64,000 bases of DNA from Pararhodobacter sp. (GTDB lineage: Bacteria > Pseudomonadota > Alphaproteobacteria > Rhodobacterales > Rhodobacteraceae): contig JAFIEK010000006.1 in the NCBI GenBank assembly GCA_020832545.1, forward strand, positions 88,931 to 152,930, in the 5' to 3' direction. The notes under the pieces are model-generated. The model ran no database searches. It saw nothing but the letters and a program-made list of their open reading frames with translations, and was not told the DNA's origin. Positions 34,921 through 43,115 of the stretch are shown one piece after another. Position numbers and translations under genes: made by a program. Position 1 is the stretch's first letter. Each line of letters opens with the position of its first letter.

Positions 34921-34926
<6 letters not shown>
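34851..34926 (-). repeat. Dispersed repeat family 1, minus-strand copy D (upstream part unreliable)
   Basis: On the minus strand this reads GGGGGCTGCCC..., a GGCCTTCGGCC-type hairpin, then the tail GTGTATTTCCGGCAAGATGA ending at 34851-34853. It is most similar in its tail to copy A. It is bounded on the right by the poly-G region. The whole gap 34778-35076 contains this repeat, the homopolymers and the 5' flank of the lipoprotein gene; no other gene is seen. Confidence 0.55.
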
Positions 34927-34997
<71 letters not shown>

Positions 34998-35076
34998 GCG
35001 GCCCCTCGATGGGGGCGCGGCCCGCACCCTCCCTGACCCCTCTTTCTTTCCCGCCAGCTTGCGCTACTCTGCCCCC

Positions 35077-35748
35077 ATGCGCGTGCTCATCCTTGCCCTC
35101 GTGATCCTCGCTGCCTGTGGTCGTCCGCTGGCTGAGGGGGAACTGGCGCTGGCCGAGGGGCTCTTTGGCGACAGCCTTGATCCGGCCCCGGTCCGGGTGG
35201 TCGAGAACAGTGTGATCGGCCTGCGCTCATGGGAATACCCCGCGCGCCCGCGCACCACCTGCCGCGAACGCATCATGCCGCCCAGCGACGCCCCCACCAT
35301 CACCGCCAGCGCCGCCGGGATGGTGTTCTGGAACCATATCCACATCCGCCGCGACCTCATGCGCCCGGATTATGCCCTCCGCCCTGACGGCGCGATGGAT
35401 CTGGGGGCGGCGATGTTCATCGCGCATGAATTGACCCATGTCTGGCAGTGGCAGAACCGCGCGCTGACCGGTTATTCACCGATCCGCGGCGGGCTTGAGC
35501 ATTTTTCCGGGGCCGACCCCTATCTGTTCGACCCCGCCAGCGATGCGCGTTTTCTGGATTACGGCTACGAGCAGCAGGCCAGCCTGGTCGAGGAGTATAT
35601 CTGCTGTCAGGCGCTGGACCCCGAGGGTGCGCGCACCGGGCGGCTTCTGGCGATGCTGTCCGAGGTGATGCCCGCCGCAGCGCTCAGCCTGCCCGATGAC
35701 ATCCGACTGCCCTGGCCGGACGCCCCGCAGCGCGGGATCTGCAGCTGA
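35077..35748 (+). CDS. Lipoprotein with HExxH metallopeptidase-like motif
   Basis: The 223-residue protein begins with a short lipoprotein signal ending in LAAC (Cys14), so it should be anchored in the envelope. Residues 117-121 are HELTH in the context AMFIAHELTHVWQWQN, the zinc-binding pattern of gluzincin-type peptidases and of DUF4157-like domains. A possible third ligand is Glu in YEQQASLVEEYICCQ. A conserved pair of cysteines (ICC) lies in the same segment. Proteolytic activity is not shown by sequence. It is convergent with the glycan locus, two bases apart. The upstream 100 bp should be resequenced because they adjoin the poly-G tract. Confidence 0.75.
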   Translation: MRVLILALVILAACGRPLAEGELALAEGLFGDSLDPAPVRVVENSVIGLRSWEYPARPRTTCRERIMPPSDAPTITASAAGMVFWNHIHIRRDLMRPDYALRPDGAMDLGAAMFIAHELTHVWQWQNRALTGYSPIRGGLEHFSGADPYLFDPASDARFLDYGYEQQASLVEEYICCQALDPEGARTGRLLAMLSEVMPAAALSLPDDIRLPWPDAPQRGICS

Positions 35749-35750
35749 GT

Positions 35751-37964
35751 TCAGCGCCAGTGCAGCAGGCTGCGCTTGTGCGGAAATGCCAGATTGGTGC
35801 TGATGCGCTGGCAATATTCAGCCTGATCCAGCAGGCGCAGCCCCGGCATGGGATCAGACCCGTAAAGCAATTCAATAACCGTGGCCGTCAGCGGGGCCGG
35901 GCCGCTATCCCACCACGGATAGGGGGCCTCGGTCTCGGCAAGCTGCGCCTGAACCCGCTCCAGCAGGCGTTTGAACAAGGGCAATCCGGGCCGGGCGGCC
36001 AGAAAGTTGTTGGCCACCGTTCCATAGCCGCACTCCTGACAAAGGACCGTCTGCGCATCCTCCAGCCACTCGTCGATAGCGGCGCGGGGGTATTCATCGA
36101 CATCGGCGTATAGCCCGCCTTCGCTCACCATGAGCGCGATGCGGAACAGATCGGCGCGGGTGGCGGGCAGGGCTTGGCGGTTGAACAATGCCACCAGATC
36201 CGGATGGTGGCGCGCCAGCCAGTCGGCGGCCAGCGCGGGGTCATAAAGGGTAATTTCCAGCGCCGGATGCAGGCGCTGCCAGGCGCTGATGCTGCGCGCG
36301 ACGGCGCTTGAGGGCGGGCCTTCCCAGTAAAAGGCCATCCGGGCGGGGATAGCGGGGCCAGCATGCGGCGCGAAGGCGGGGCGCGCGCGCGCCAGCAGGC
36401 AGGCCGACAGCCCGGGCGAGCGGGCGATGCGGCCCACGCCCGCCTGCGCCACCACAGCGTCCACCGGCTGTGTCATCAGCCCCGGCGGCAGCGTGGCGCT
36501 GGCTTCTGCGGCATCGGCGATGATCCGGTCGCGCAGATCGGTGGGGGCGGGGGCGCCGCTCTGTTCCGCTTTGAGCACGCGGAACCGGGCCAACGCGGCA
36601 TCTGCCTGTGTGAAGTCGCCGCGCAGAAACGCCATCCGTGACAGCGCCATCCACAGGCCCATGCGCTGCGGCCACTGGTCCTGCAAAGGCGCAAGCGCCT
36701 TTCCGGCGGCCTTGGGTTGAAGGCGCCAAAGGGCGATCTCGGCGCGTTGAAGTGCGATATCGGCGCGGGTGGGGGCCGGAGGTGCGAGCGCCCCGGCAGC
36801 ATCCAGCCGGGCCTCAGCGGCCTCGATCCGGCCTTGCAGCAGCAGCGTATCCGCCAGTGCCAGAAACCGCCGTGCGCGCGGGTTGGCACCCTTGATGGCT
36901 GACAATTCGGCCTCAAGCTGCGTCTGTGCCGCAGAATGCAGGCCCAGCCGGTTAAGGGTCGCCACTGCGGGCTGGTTCGTTGCCAGCAGATCATGCTCCA
37001 GCATTTCCCAGTCGTCACTGAGCGCGCGACAGGTCAGCCAAAGATCTCTGAGCGGTGTGCTGCGGGCAAACACGCGCAGCGCGGCCTGTGCATGATCGCG
37101 GGCGCGGCGGTGATCTTCCTGGGGGGTGTCGCTCAACCGGGCGCAGCCCAGTGCGGTGCGCAGCCAGAACTCATGGTCGCGCGCGCTCCAGTCGCCGGGG
37201 GAGGGCGGCAGACCCGGTTCAAGCAGCGCGCGCGCCGCCTCGGGTCGCTCTGCCGCGAGCGCCAGTTGAATGGCCGCCGGGCGTGTGGGCGCGTCGCCAT
37301 GATGGTTGCGGGCCGTGTCCAGCAGCGCGCGGGTGCGGGCAAAATCGCGCCCTTGCAGCAGAAGGTCAAAGGCCAGCCGCCAGTGCCGGGTATGCGCCAG
37401 TGCATGTGTGTCCAGATACTGCGCCAGTGCCGCTGTGCCGTCGCGCAGGTGCAGGTCTTGCAGCACAAGGCGCTGGTGGTGTTCCGGCCAGGGGGCAAGC
37501 ATTGCCAGCGTGGCCTGCGCCGCAGGCGCGTCACCATCCAGCAGCGCCAGCTCACCGCGTGCGGCCAGATCAGCCCCTGCGGTTTCCGAGCCGGGGTCGA
37601 TACTGGCCAGCACCGCGCGCGCCTCATGTGCCCGGCCCACGCGCCAATAGGCCCAGGCGGCGGCGGCGCGGCGGCGGTTTTGCGCCGCACAACGCTCGCG
37701 CAGCAGGGCCAGCGCGCTGTCGTCGGCGCCCGTGGCTTCCACCGCCACCTGCGCCAGATCGATCGACCAGGGCCAGCGCGCGCTGGCCTCTGACAGTGCA
37801 GGTTCAACGGGCAGACCAGCTGCCGACAGAAGCCGGAGCGCCTGCTGAACCGGGCCATAGCCGGTGTCTGGCAGCGCCTGCGCGATGGCCAGCGCCGGGG
37901 CCTGCGGATCGGCCAGCGGGCCGGTCCATAGCCTGTTGCGCAGCCCCTTGACGGCCTCCATCAT
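35751..37964 (-). CDS. Large TPR-like protein with C-terminal DXD glycosyltransferase domain
   Basis: The 737-residue protein has about 490 residues of Ala/Leu/Arg-rich helical repeats that look like degenerate TPRs (AAAAWAYWRVGRAHEARAVLASID, LALADTLLLQGRIEAAEARLDAAG). A C-terminal domain of about 190 residues follows, with RADLFRIALMVSEGGLYADVDEYP; the DXD pair is Asp621/Asp623. This resembles the Gly_transf_sug / GT32 (OCH1-like) family that transfers hexoses or phospho-sugars to capsule or O-antigen. The start overlaps the upstream sulfotransferase stop by one base (TGATG). It is the last gene of a five-gene operon; the acceptor is unknown. Confidence 0.8.
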   Translation of the reverse strand: MMEAVKGLRNRLWTGPLADPQAPALAIAQALPDTGYGPVQQALRLLSAAGLPVEPALSEASARWPWSIDLAQVAVEATGADDSALALLRERCAAQNRRRAAAAWAYWRVGRAHEARAVLASIDPGSETAGADLAARGELALLDGDAPAAQATLAMLAPWPEHHQRLVLQDLHLRDGTAALAQYLDTHALAHTRHWRLAFDLLLQGRDFARTRALLDTARNHHGDAPTRPAAIQLALAAERPEAARALLEPGLPPSPGDWSARDHEFWLRTALGCARLSDTPQEDHRRARDHAQAALRVFARSTPLRDLWLTCRALSDDWEMLEHDLLATNQPAVATLNRLGLHSAAQTQLEAELSAIKGANPRARRFLALADTLLLQGRIEAAEARLDAAGALAPPAPTRADIALQRAEIALWRLQPKAAGKALAPLQDQWPQRMGLWMALSRMAFLRGDFTQADAALARFRVLKAEQSGAPAPTDLRDRIIADAAEASATLPPGLMTQPVDAVVAQAGVGRIARSPGLSACLLARARPAFAPHAGPAIPARMAFYWEGPPSSAVARSISAWQRLHPALEITLYDPALAADWLARHHPDLVALFNRQALPATRADLFRIALMVSEGGLYADVDEYPRAAIDEWLEDAQTVLCQECGYGTVANNFLAARPGLPLFKRLLERVQAQLAETEAPYPWWDSGPAPLTATVIELLYGSDPMPGLRLLDQAEYCQRISTNLAFPHKRSLLHWR

Positions 37965-38743
37965 CAGGCCGCAAGCATCTGATCGCCCTCGGAAAACCTG
38001 ATACCGAAGGCGCCTGAAACCGCATCGCGTGTGCGCCAGGTATAGCCGTGCAGGAACAACAGAACCTCCCTGTCGATGGCGAAGGGCGCGCTTTCCCAGA
38101 CCCGGCGCGCCATCAGCCCGTCAAGGCGTTCGCGCCCCGCATCATTCATATCGCCGGGGTCCAGGCGCAGATAGTCCATCACCCGCGCCACGCTCTCGGC
38201 ACGGTCATTATGAAAATCTTCATAATTGAGCACCAGAATATCGTCATAGTGCTTTTTCCAGTTCGACCAGTTGCGCACGAAACTGCCATGGGGGTCCAGC
38301 CGCGCCTTGCCCATCAGTTCAAAGAATGTCTCATCCAGTCGCAACGGCTGGTCATGCGCGGGCCCGAAATGCCACAGCATATGCATCTTCATTGCCGACA
38401 CGGCGCGCGCCAGCGGATCGCGCAGGATGTAGATGATCTTCGCCGTGGGGTTGATCGCCTTGCATTCGGCGATCTTGTGGTCAGGCAGATAGGCGTATTC
38501 GGGCGTGAAATCCATCGACAGCCTTTGCGGCTCTGGCGGGGTCATCAGCGCGCGATACCAGTTAACACCGCGCTCGTGGTTCCAGTCCCAGAAATGCGCT
38601 TCCTTGCTGGTCGAGGTGACGGGTTCGGAATTCGGAAAGGCATAGGTGGCCGGATGACAGTTGAGCACCGAATGCAGCCAGCTGGTGGAGCCTTTCTGAC
38701 ATCCGATGCACAAAATGTCGGTGATGTTTTCGCGTTGGGTCAT
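37964..38743 (-). CDS. Sulfotransferase, copy 1
   Basis: The 259-residue protein is a PAPS-dependent sulfotransferase: the 5'-phosphosulfate-binding loop is CIGCQKGSTSWLHSVLN near residues 12-28, and the 3'-phosphate-binding motif is YILRDPLARAVSAMKMH near residues 105-121. It shares long identical stretches with the neighbouring sulfotransferase (for example KEAHFWDWNH and SMDFTP), so the two are tandem duplicates. Targets are probably carbohydrates of the surface glycan made by the operon, since no signal peptide is present and the reaction would be cytoplasmic. It overlaps the gene upstream by ATGA and the one downstream by one base. Confidence 0.88.
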   Translation of the reverse strand: MTQRENITDILCIGCQKGSTSWLHSVLNCHPATYAFPNSEPVTSTSKEAHFWDWNHERGVNWYRALMTPPEPQRLSMDFTPEYAYLPDHKIAECKAINPTAKIIYILRDPLARAVSAMKMHMLWHFGPAHDQPLRLDETFFELMGKARLDPHGSFVRNWSNWKKHYDDILVLNYEDFHNDRAESVARVMDYLRLDPGDMNDAGRERLDGLMARRVWESAPFAIDREVLLFLHGYTWRTRDAVSGAFGIRFSEGDQMLAA

Positions 38744-39522
38744 TTAGAGTATCCATCGGGTTCGGGCCGGGCAAAGCGCAGGCCGGTCACGTCTTCGGCC
38801 GCCTCACGCTCGCGCCAGAGCAAGCCATCAAGAAAATGCAGGCAATCCGTGCTCAGCGGATAGTCCGGCGCGTGCCAGATCCGTTTGCCCAGCCGCTCGG
38901 CGTAGTCCGGCTGGCTGACAAGGGGCTGTTGCGCCAGGGCGCAATGGTCCAAGACCTGTGCCACGCCCGCGCCGGGGTCGGCGGCGAGGGCGGCATAGTC
39001 CAGCACCAGAAGATCTGGGTAATGCTGGCGCCAGCGCCACAGATTACCCGCGTAATCGCCATGCGCCAGCAGCCGCGCCGCGCGCACCCGGTCCAGAAAT
39101 GCCTGATCGAACGCCACCTCCAGCGCATCGGCGGGCGCGTTGTCTGAGGCCCACATCGTATGCATTCGGATCGCCGAGACCGCGCGCGCCAGCGGCTCGC
39201 GCAGAATATAGATCACCCGGGCCGAGGGGTTGAGCGCCTTGCATTCGGCGATCTGATCCTCGTTCATCAGCGCGTAGTCCGGGGTGAAATCCATGGATTT
39301 CAGCTGGTGGTCATCAAGTGGGGTCATCAGGAACCGATACCATTCGCTGCCGCGCTGGTGGTTCCAGTCCCAGAAATGGGCCTCTTTGCGGGTCGATGTC
39401 ACGGGGTTGAAATCAGGGAAGGCCCAGGTGCCGGGGTGCAGGCTGAGCAGATGATGCAGCCAGCTTGTCATCGCCCGCTGCGCGCCGATGCACAGGATAT
39501 CGGCGTGATTTTCGCGGCTCAT
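38740..39522 (-). CDS. Sulfotransferase, copy 2
   Basis: The 260-residue paralogue of the downstream sulfotransferase. Its PAPS loop is CIGAQRAMTSWLHHLLS, with Arg where copy 1 has Lys, and its 3'-phosphate motif is YILREPLARAVSAIRMH. The start at 39522 overlaps the stop of the unknown 265-residue gene by ATGA at 39519-39522, and its own stop overlaps the start of copy 1 at 38740-38743. The Lys-to-Arg change in the PAPS loop may alter activity. Two diverged copies in one operon suggest sulfation at two positions or two acceptors, which is inference. Confidence 0.87.
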   Translation of the reverse strand: MSRENHADILCIGAQRAMTSWLHHLLSLHPGTWAFPDFNPVTSTRKEAHFWDWNHQRGSEWYRFLMTPLDDHQLKSMDFTPDYALMNEDQIAECKALNPSARVIYILREPLARAVSAIRMHTMWASDNAPADALEVAFDQAFLDRVRAARLLAHGDYAGNLWRWRQHYPDLLVLDYAALAADPGAGVAQVLDHCALAQQPLVSQPDYAERLGKRIWHAPDYPLSTDCLHFLDGLLWREREAAEDVTGLRFARPEPDGYSK

Positions 39523-40316
39523 GGCGCACCGGACGACGAGGGGGCCGGGCGCATTGCTTCCACATCGGGGGGGATGCGGCCCCATCTGGAGAAGCTGTCA
39601 ATATGGGCCATGCAGCGGGCCGAGTCGCCCGCAGCCTGTGCCGCCTCGATGGCCTTTCGGCGGCGATAGGGGTTGTCGGCGGCCTGAATGGAGGCTTCAA
39701 AACACGCCAGCGCGCGCGCTGGTTCGGCGTCGCGCAGGTAAAGATCGCCCAGAAGCCGCAGCGAAAACCCGGTGACATTGTCGCTGCTCTCGGTAAAGCC
39801 GGGGGCCGTGACGCGCGCCATGATCTGCGGTGCGGCAAGGTCGCGGATCGGCCGGGCGCGGGCCAGCATGTTGTAGTCCAGCAGCAGTTTCAGCGCGCCC
39901 CGGGTCTCGGCGTAATGGCGCAGGGCCTGTTCGGGCGTGGCGGCGAGCTTTTCCTCATACCGCGTGATGGTCAGATCGGCCACCATCCGCACGCGGAAGA
40001 ACTCAAGACACTGGAACATCAGAAGCCGCGAGGCCGGGTCATGCATCGGTGGATAGCTGGCGGGCCGGGCGAAGGTGAAACCGTGATGCAGCGCCTGCGC
40101 GGCGTGATAGCGTTCAACGGCCTGCCACAGCCGGTCAGGTTGTTTGCAGTGCGGGGGCAGATGCACCTCCAGCCGCCCCTTGCCGTCCGCGTCAGGATGC
40201 GCGGTTGCGATACATTCATACTGCACGCGGCGCTGGTTCTCATCTTCGGCCCGGCGAAAGAGATCGATGCCACGGTCCCCGGCAAGGGCCAATTCAGGCA
40301 GATCGGTTTCCAGCAT
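39519..40316 (-). CDS. Unknown protein in the sulfated-glycan operon
   Basis: The 265-residue protein was not assigned to a family. It is mainly helical, has no signal peptide or membrane helix, and is His/Tyr-containing in its middle (RYHAAQALHHGFTFARPASYPPMHD). The C-terminal part (LRLLGDLYLRDAEPARALACFEASIQAADNPYRRRKAIEAA) resembles one or two TPR-like hairpins. It begins 14 bp after the glycosyltransferase stop and overlaps sulfotransferase copy 2 by four bases, so it is firmly part of the operon. A scaffolding or acceptor-binding role is a guess. Confidence 0.7.
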   Translation of the reverse strand: MLETDLPELALAGDRGIDLFRRAEDENQRRVQYECIATAHPDADGKGRLEVHLPPHCKQPDRLWQAVERYHAAQALHHGFTFARPASYPPMHDPASRLLMFQCLEFFRVRMVADLTITRYEEKLAATPEQALRHYAETRGALKLLLDYNMLARARPIRDLAAPQIMARVTAPGFTESSDNVTGFSLRLLGDLYLRDAEPARALACFEASIQAADNPYRRRKAIEAAQAAGDSARCMAHIDSFSRWGRIPPDVEAMRPAPSSSGAP

Positions 40317-40330
40317 CGCGGATGGCCCTT

Positions 40331-41884
40331 TCAGATACGGCTGATCACCAGATCACGGCAGCAAAAACGGAAGTTCTCGGCGTGGCGGGGCAGGATGATC
40401 GACAGTTTGGCAGATTCGCCATCCGCCAGCAAAGCCCCCGAAAACTCGCGGGTAAACTGCGCGTTGGTCCCGGCGGGGCAGGCATGTACATGGGGTTCCA
40501 GCAGCCGGTTCTGGGCGCGGCCCAGCCGGTCGCGGCGGTGGATCGACAGCGCGGTTTCAAAAAGGTAGCCGGTGTCGCCCTCAACCTCAAAGCTGCACCG
40601 CAGCCCGGCCCCCGGCGCGGCCAGCCCGTCGAGCACGATCTCGATCGCGCTCCAGTCGCGGGTCTGGGGCAGTTGTACCACCAGCCGCCGCGCGGCCTTT
40701 GAGCCATGCACCAGCCGGCCCGGAATGTCGAAGGCCTGCGACAGCTCAAACCGTCCGGCGAACGGGGTGCCGGGGGCGATGGTGTGACCGATGTCATGAT
40801 CGCCCAGATGCGGCCAGAGCGACCACGCCACCTGCGCCGGGTCTGCGCTGATCGGTTCCGTCACGGCAGAGTTTGTCAGGCGGTGTTCCAACCGTTGCAG
40901 CCGCTGATGCAGCCGCGCGGCCTCGCCGTCCATCTTGTGCCAGAGCGCGCTGGTTTCGTCATTCACCTCGCGCAGAACCAGCGCCGCGATGGCGCGCAGG
41001 CGCGTGTCGTGTTCGGTGGTGGCGATATCGGTATCAGGGGGCGAATGGGTGGGTATGCGCGCCAGATCTGCGAACAGCCGCCAGTCGTAAGACGGGTTGT
41101 CGATGGTGTTCATCTCAACCTGCCGGGCACTGTCCTTGCGGCGGCTGACGCGGCGGTGGTGAAAGGCCAGCGGCTTGTTCAGCACCGCCAGCCGCCAGCG
41201 TTGCAGGAAGCGTGTCATGAAGGCGCGGTCTTCCATCACATTGAACGCCTCAGGAAAGCCCCCGGCGGCGCGCACGGCCTCGCGGTTGAGCATCCATTGC
41301 ACCGGATAGACATCCTGCCGATAGCAGGCATAGGCGATCGGATTGATGAAGAAATCATCGCGCTTGAAGGCATTGGGCAGATCATCTTCACCCAGCGTGA
41401 CGATGGATTGTTTGCCAGCCTTTTCCACCACCTCCTCGCGGATCGCCGCCAGGCGGCACATCACCCCGCCGAGGTCCGGCACCAGTGCTGCTGTCTCTTG
41501 CTGAAAGCCGATCAGATCATGCAGAAAGTCAGGGCTCCAGGTATCATCGTCATCAAGGCAGGTGATGAAATCGGTCTCCAGCCGCTCAACCCCAAGGTTG
41601 AACGCCGCCGAGCGCCCGCCTGAGCGCGGCAGATGTTCGACCACCAGCGCGCCTTTGGGAAAGGGGGTGATCGCGCTGGCGTCGGCAATGGCGGCCTCCA
41701 GCGCCGGGCGGGCACCACCGTCGTTGATCAGCGCAATCTGCCAGTGCGGCCAGCTTTGCGCCAAAACACAGGCCAGCGCGCGCCGGACAAAGAGCGGGCG
41801 GTCGCGGGTGCGGATCACAATTCCGACACGCGGTGTCTGCGTGGATGCCCCGGAAATGACGGCGGACCTGGGTTGTCCCTCCAT
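40331..41884 (-). CDS. Family-2 glycosyltransferase with C-terminal extension
   Basis: The 517-residue protein begins with a GT2 (GT-A fold) domain: VGIVIRTRDRPLFVRRAL near residue 20, LINDGG, the metal-binding CLDDDDTWSP, a catalytic-region NVMEDRAFMTRFL and RRVSRRKDS. About 200 further residues include a charged helix (GEAARLHQRLQRLEHRL) and a beta-rich domain ending in LILPRHAENF-like sequence that may bind the glycan. The ATG at 41884 is chosen over a GTG 7 codons earlier because GAGGGAGCAGCGC precedes it. It is the first gene of the operon; its promoter should lie in 41885-42028. Confidence 0.87.
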   Translation of the reverse strand: MEGQPRSAVISGASTQTPRVGIVIRTRDRPLFVRRALACVLAQSWPHWQIALINDGGARPALEAAIADASAITPFPKGALVVEHLPRSGGRSAAFNLGVERLETDFITCLDDDDTWSPDFLHDLIGFQQETAALVPDLGGVMCRLAAIREEVVEKAGKQSIVTLGEDDLPNAFKRDDFFINPIAYACYRQDVYPVQWMLNREAVRAAGGFPEAFNVMEDRAFMTRFLQRWRLAVLNKPLAFHHRRVSRRKDSARQVEMNTIDNPSYDWRLFADLARIPTHSPPDTDIATTEHDTRLRAIAALVLREVNDETSALWHKMDGEAARLHQRLQRLEHRLTNSAVTEPISADPAQVAWSLWPHLGDHDIGHTIAPGTPFAGRFELSQAFDIPGRLVHGSKAARRLVVQLPQTRDWSAIEIVLDGLAAPGAGLRCSFEVEGDTGYLFETALSIHRRDRLGRAQNRLLEPHVHACPAGTNAQFTREFSGALLADGESAKLSIILPRHAENFRFCCRDLVISRI

Positions 41885-42208
41885 GCGCTGCTCCCTCGAA
41901 ATCACTTTTTCGGCCTGCGGTTATGCAGCAAGGGTTAGCCCAACTCCGTCAGTCGGTCCATCCTTAACCGGCCCGGCGTCAGCCTTGAACCGGCAAGCGA
42001 TTTCTGCATCCACCGCTTGCGGTTGCGCTTGACTTTCGCGCGGGTATTTCACATAGAGCGTGCCTCAGGCCCCCTCCGTCCGGTGCGGGGCTTGGTATTT
42101 TCATCCATCACCCCATCTGAAAGGGGTGCGCTGCCCGAAGGCGGAGCAATCCACCAACACCCGCAAGGGGGCCGCAGGGCGCGGCAACGAAGAGAAGGAA
42201 ACAGACCG
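41885..42208. other. 324-bp intergenic region between glycan operon and rplU
   Basis: No gene was found here. The left part must contain the promoter of the minus-strand glycosyltransferase operon. The right part holds a plus-strand sigma-70-like promoter (42029-42057) and an rplU leader of about 145 bases with short hairpins such as CCCC-ATCTGAAA-GGGG near 42113. Confidence 0.6.
42029..42057 (+). promoter_or_regulatory. Sigma-70-like promoter for rplU-rpmA
   Basis: TTGACT at 42029-42034 and CATAGA at 42052-42057 are separated by 17 bp. This is the best -35/-10 pair in the region and lies about 150 bp upstream of the rplU start, leaving a long leader. Confidence 0.5.
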
Positions 42209-42805
42209 ATGTTTGCGGTCCTGAAAACTGGTGGTAAGCAATACCGTGTGCAGGCAGGCGATGTGCTGCGCGTGGAACGTCTTGCTGCGGAAGCTGGCGA
42301 CAAGGTCCAGTTCAATGAGATTCTGATGGTCGGCGGCGACGCCCCGGTTGTCGGTGTGCCGCTGGTTGATGGCGCGGCCGTGCAGGCCGAGGTGATCGAC
42401 CAGATCAAGGGCGAAAAGGTCATCCATTTCGTCAAGCGCCGCCGCAAGCACAGCTCGCAGCGCACCAAGGGCCATCGCCAGAAGCTGACGCTGCTGCGGG
42501 TGACCGATATCCTGGCCTCGGGCGCGGATGCGACCGGCGTGAAAGCCGCGATCGGTTCGGGCAAAGCGCCCGCCACCGACGCCGCAAATGATGCCGCCAC
42601 GGATGCGCCCAAACCGGCGACCAAGGCAAAGACCGCAGGCAAGACTGCCGACAAGACTGCGGCCAAGCCGAAAGCTGCTGCCAAACCGAAGGCCGCAGCG
42701 AAGCCGAAAGCTGCCGCCAAGCCGAAAGCAGAGACCGCCGAGGCTGGCACCGAGAAACCCAAACGCGCCGCGCGTAAGAAGCCCGCGGCAGACGCACAGG
42801 AGTAA
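42209..42805 (+). CDS. rplU: 50S ribosomal protein L21 with long Ala/Lys-rich tail
   Basis: The first about 103 residues are a normal L21 (MFAVLKTGGKQYRV, IKGEKVIHFVKRRRKHSSQRTKGHRQ, LLRVTDI). They are followed by about 95 extra residues rich in Ala, Lys and Pro, including four tandem AAAKPK units encoded at 42661-42730. The total of 198 residues is nearly twice the usual bacterial length, though such tails are known in this lineage. The tail resembles histone-H1-like sequence and may contact rRNA or DNA. AGAAGGAAAC precedes the ATG. It is followed 6 bp later by rpmA. Confidence 0.95.
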   Translation: MFAVLKTGGKQYRVQAGDVLRVERLAAEAGDKVQFNEILMVGGDAPVVGVPLVDGAAVQAEVIDQIKGEKVIHFVKRRRKHSSQRTKGHRQKLTLLRVTDILASGADATGVKAAIGSGKAPATDAANDAATDAPKPATKAKTAGKTADKTAAKPKAAAKPKAAAKPKAAAKPKAETAEAGTEKPKRAARKKPAADAQE

Positions 42806-42811
42806 CACCCC

Positions 42812-43081
42812 ATGGCACACAAGAAAGCAGGCGGTTCATCCCGTAACGGCCGCGATTCGGCCGGGCGTCGCCTTGGCGTGAAATTGTTTGGCGGCCAGGA
42901 AGCGATTGCCGGAAACATCATCGTGCGTCAGCGCGGTACCCGGCATTTCCCAGGTCAGGGCGTGGGCATGGGGCGCGATCACACGTTGTTCGCGCTGACC
43001 GATGGCCGCGTGACCTTTACCAAGGGCCTCAAGGGCCGAAGCTTCGTATCGATTACCCGCGAGGTCGAGGCCGCCGAATAA
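42812..43081 (+). CDS. rpmA: 50S ribosomal protein L27
   Basis: The 89-residue protein is a complete L27: [46 protein letters not shown]. Its flexible N terminus reaches the peptidyl-transferase centre. The start is MAHKK without the extra N-terminal peptide that is cleaved in Firmicutes. It is co-transcribed with rplU and followed by a hairpin at 43116. Confidence 0.97.
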   Translation: MAHKKAGGSSRNGRDSAGRRLGVKLFGGQEAIAGNIIVRQRGTRHFPGQGVGMGRDHTLFALTDGRVTFTKGLKGRSFVSITREVEAAE

Positions 43082-43115
43082 AGCAAAAGGTTTACACTCT
43101 TGCGTTATTTCGGAT

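Noticed and set aside
42661..42730. Repeats in rplU as a CRISPR-like or satellite array
   Set aside because: Units are in frame, code for AAAKPK in a ribosomal-protein tail and have no spacers.
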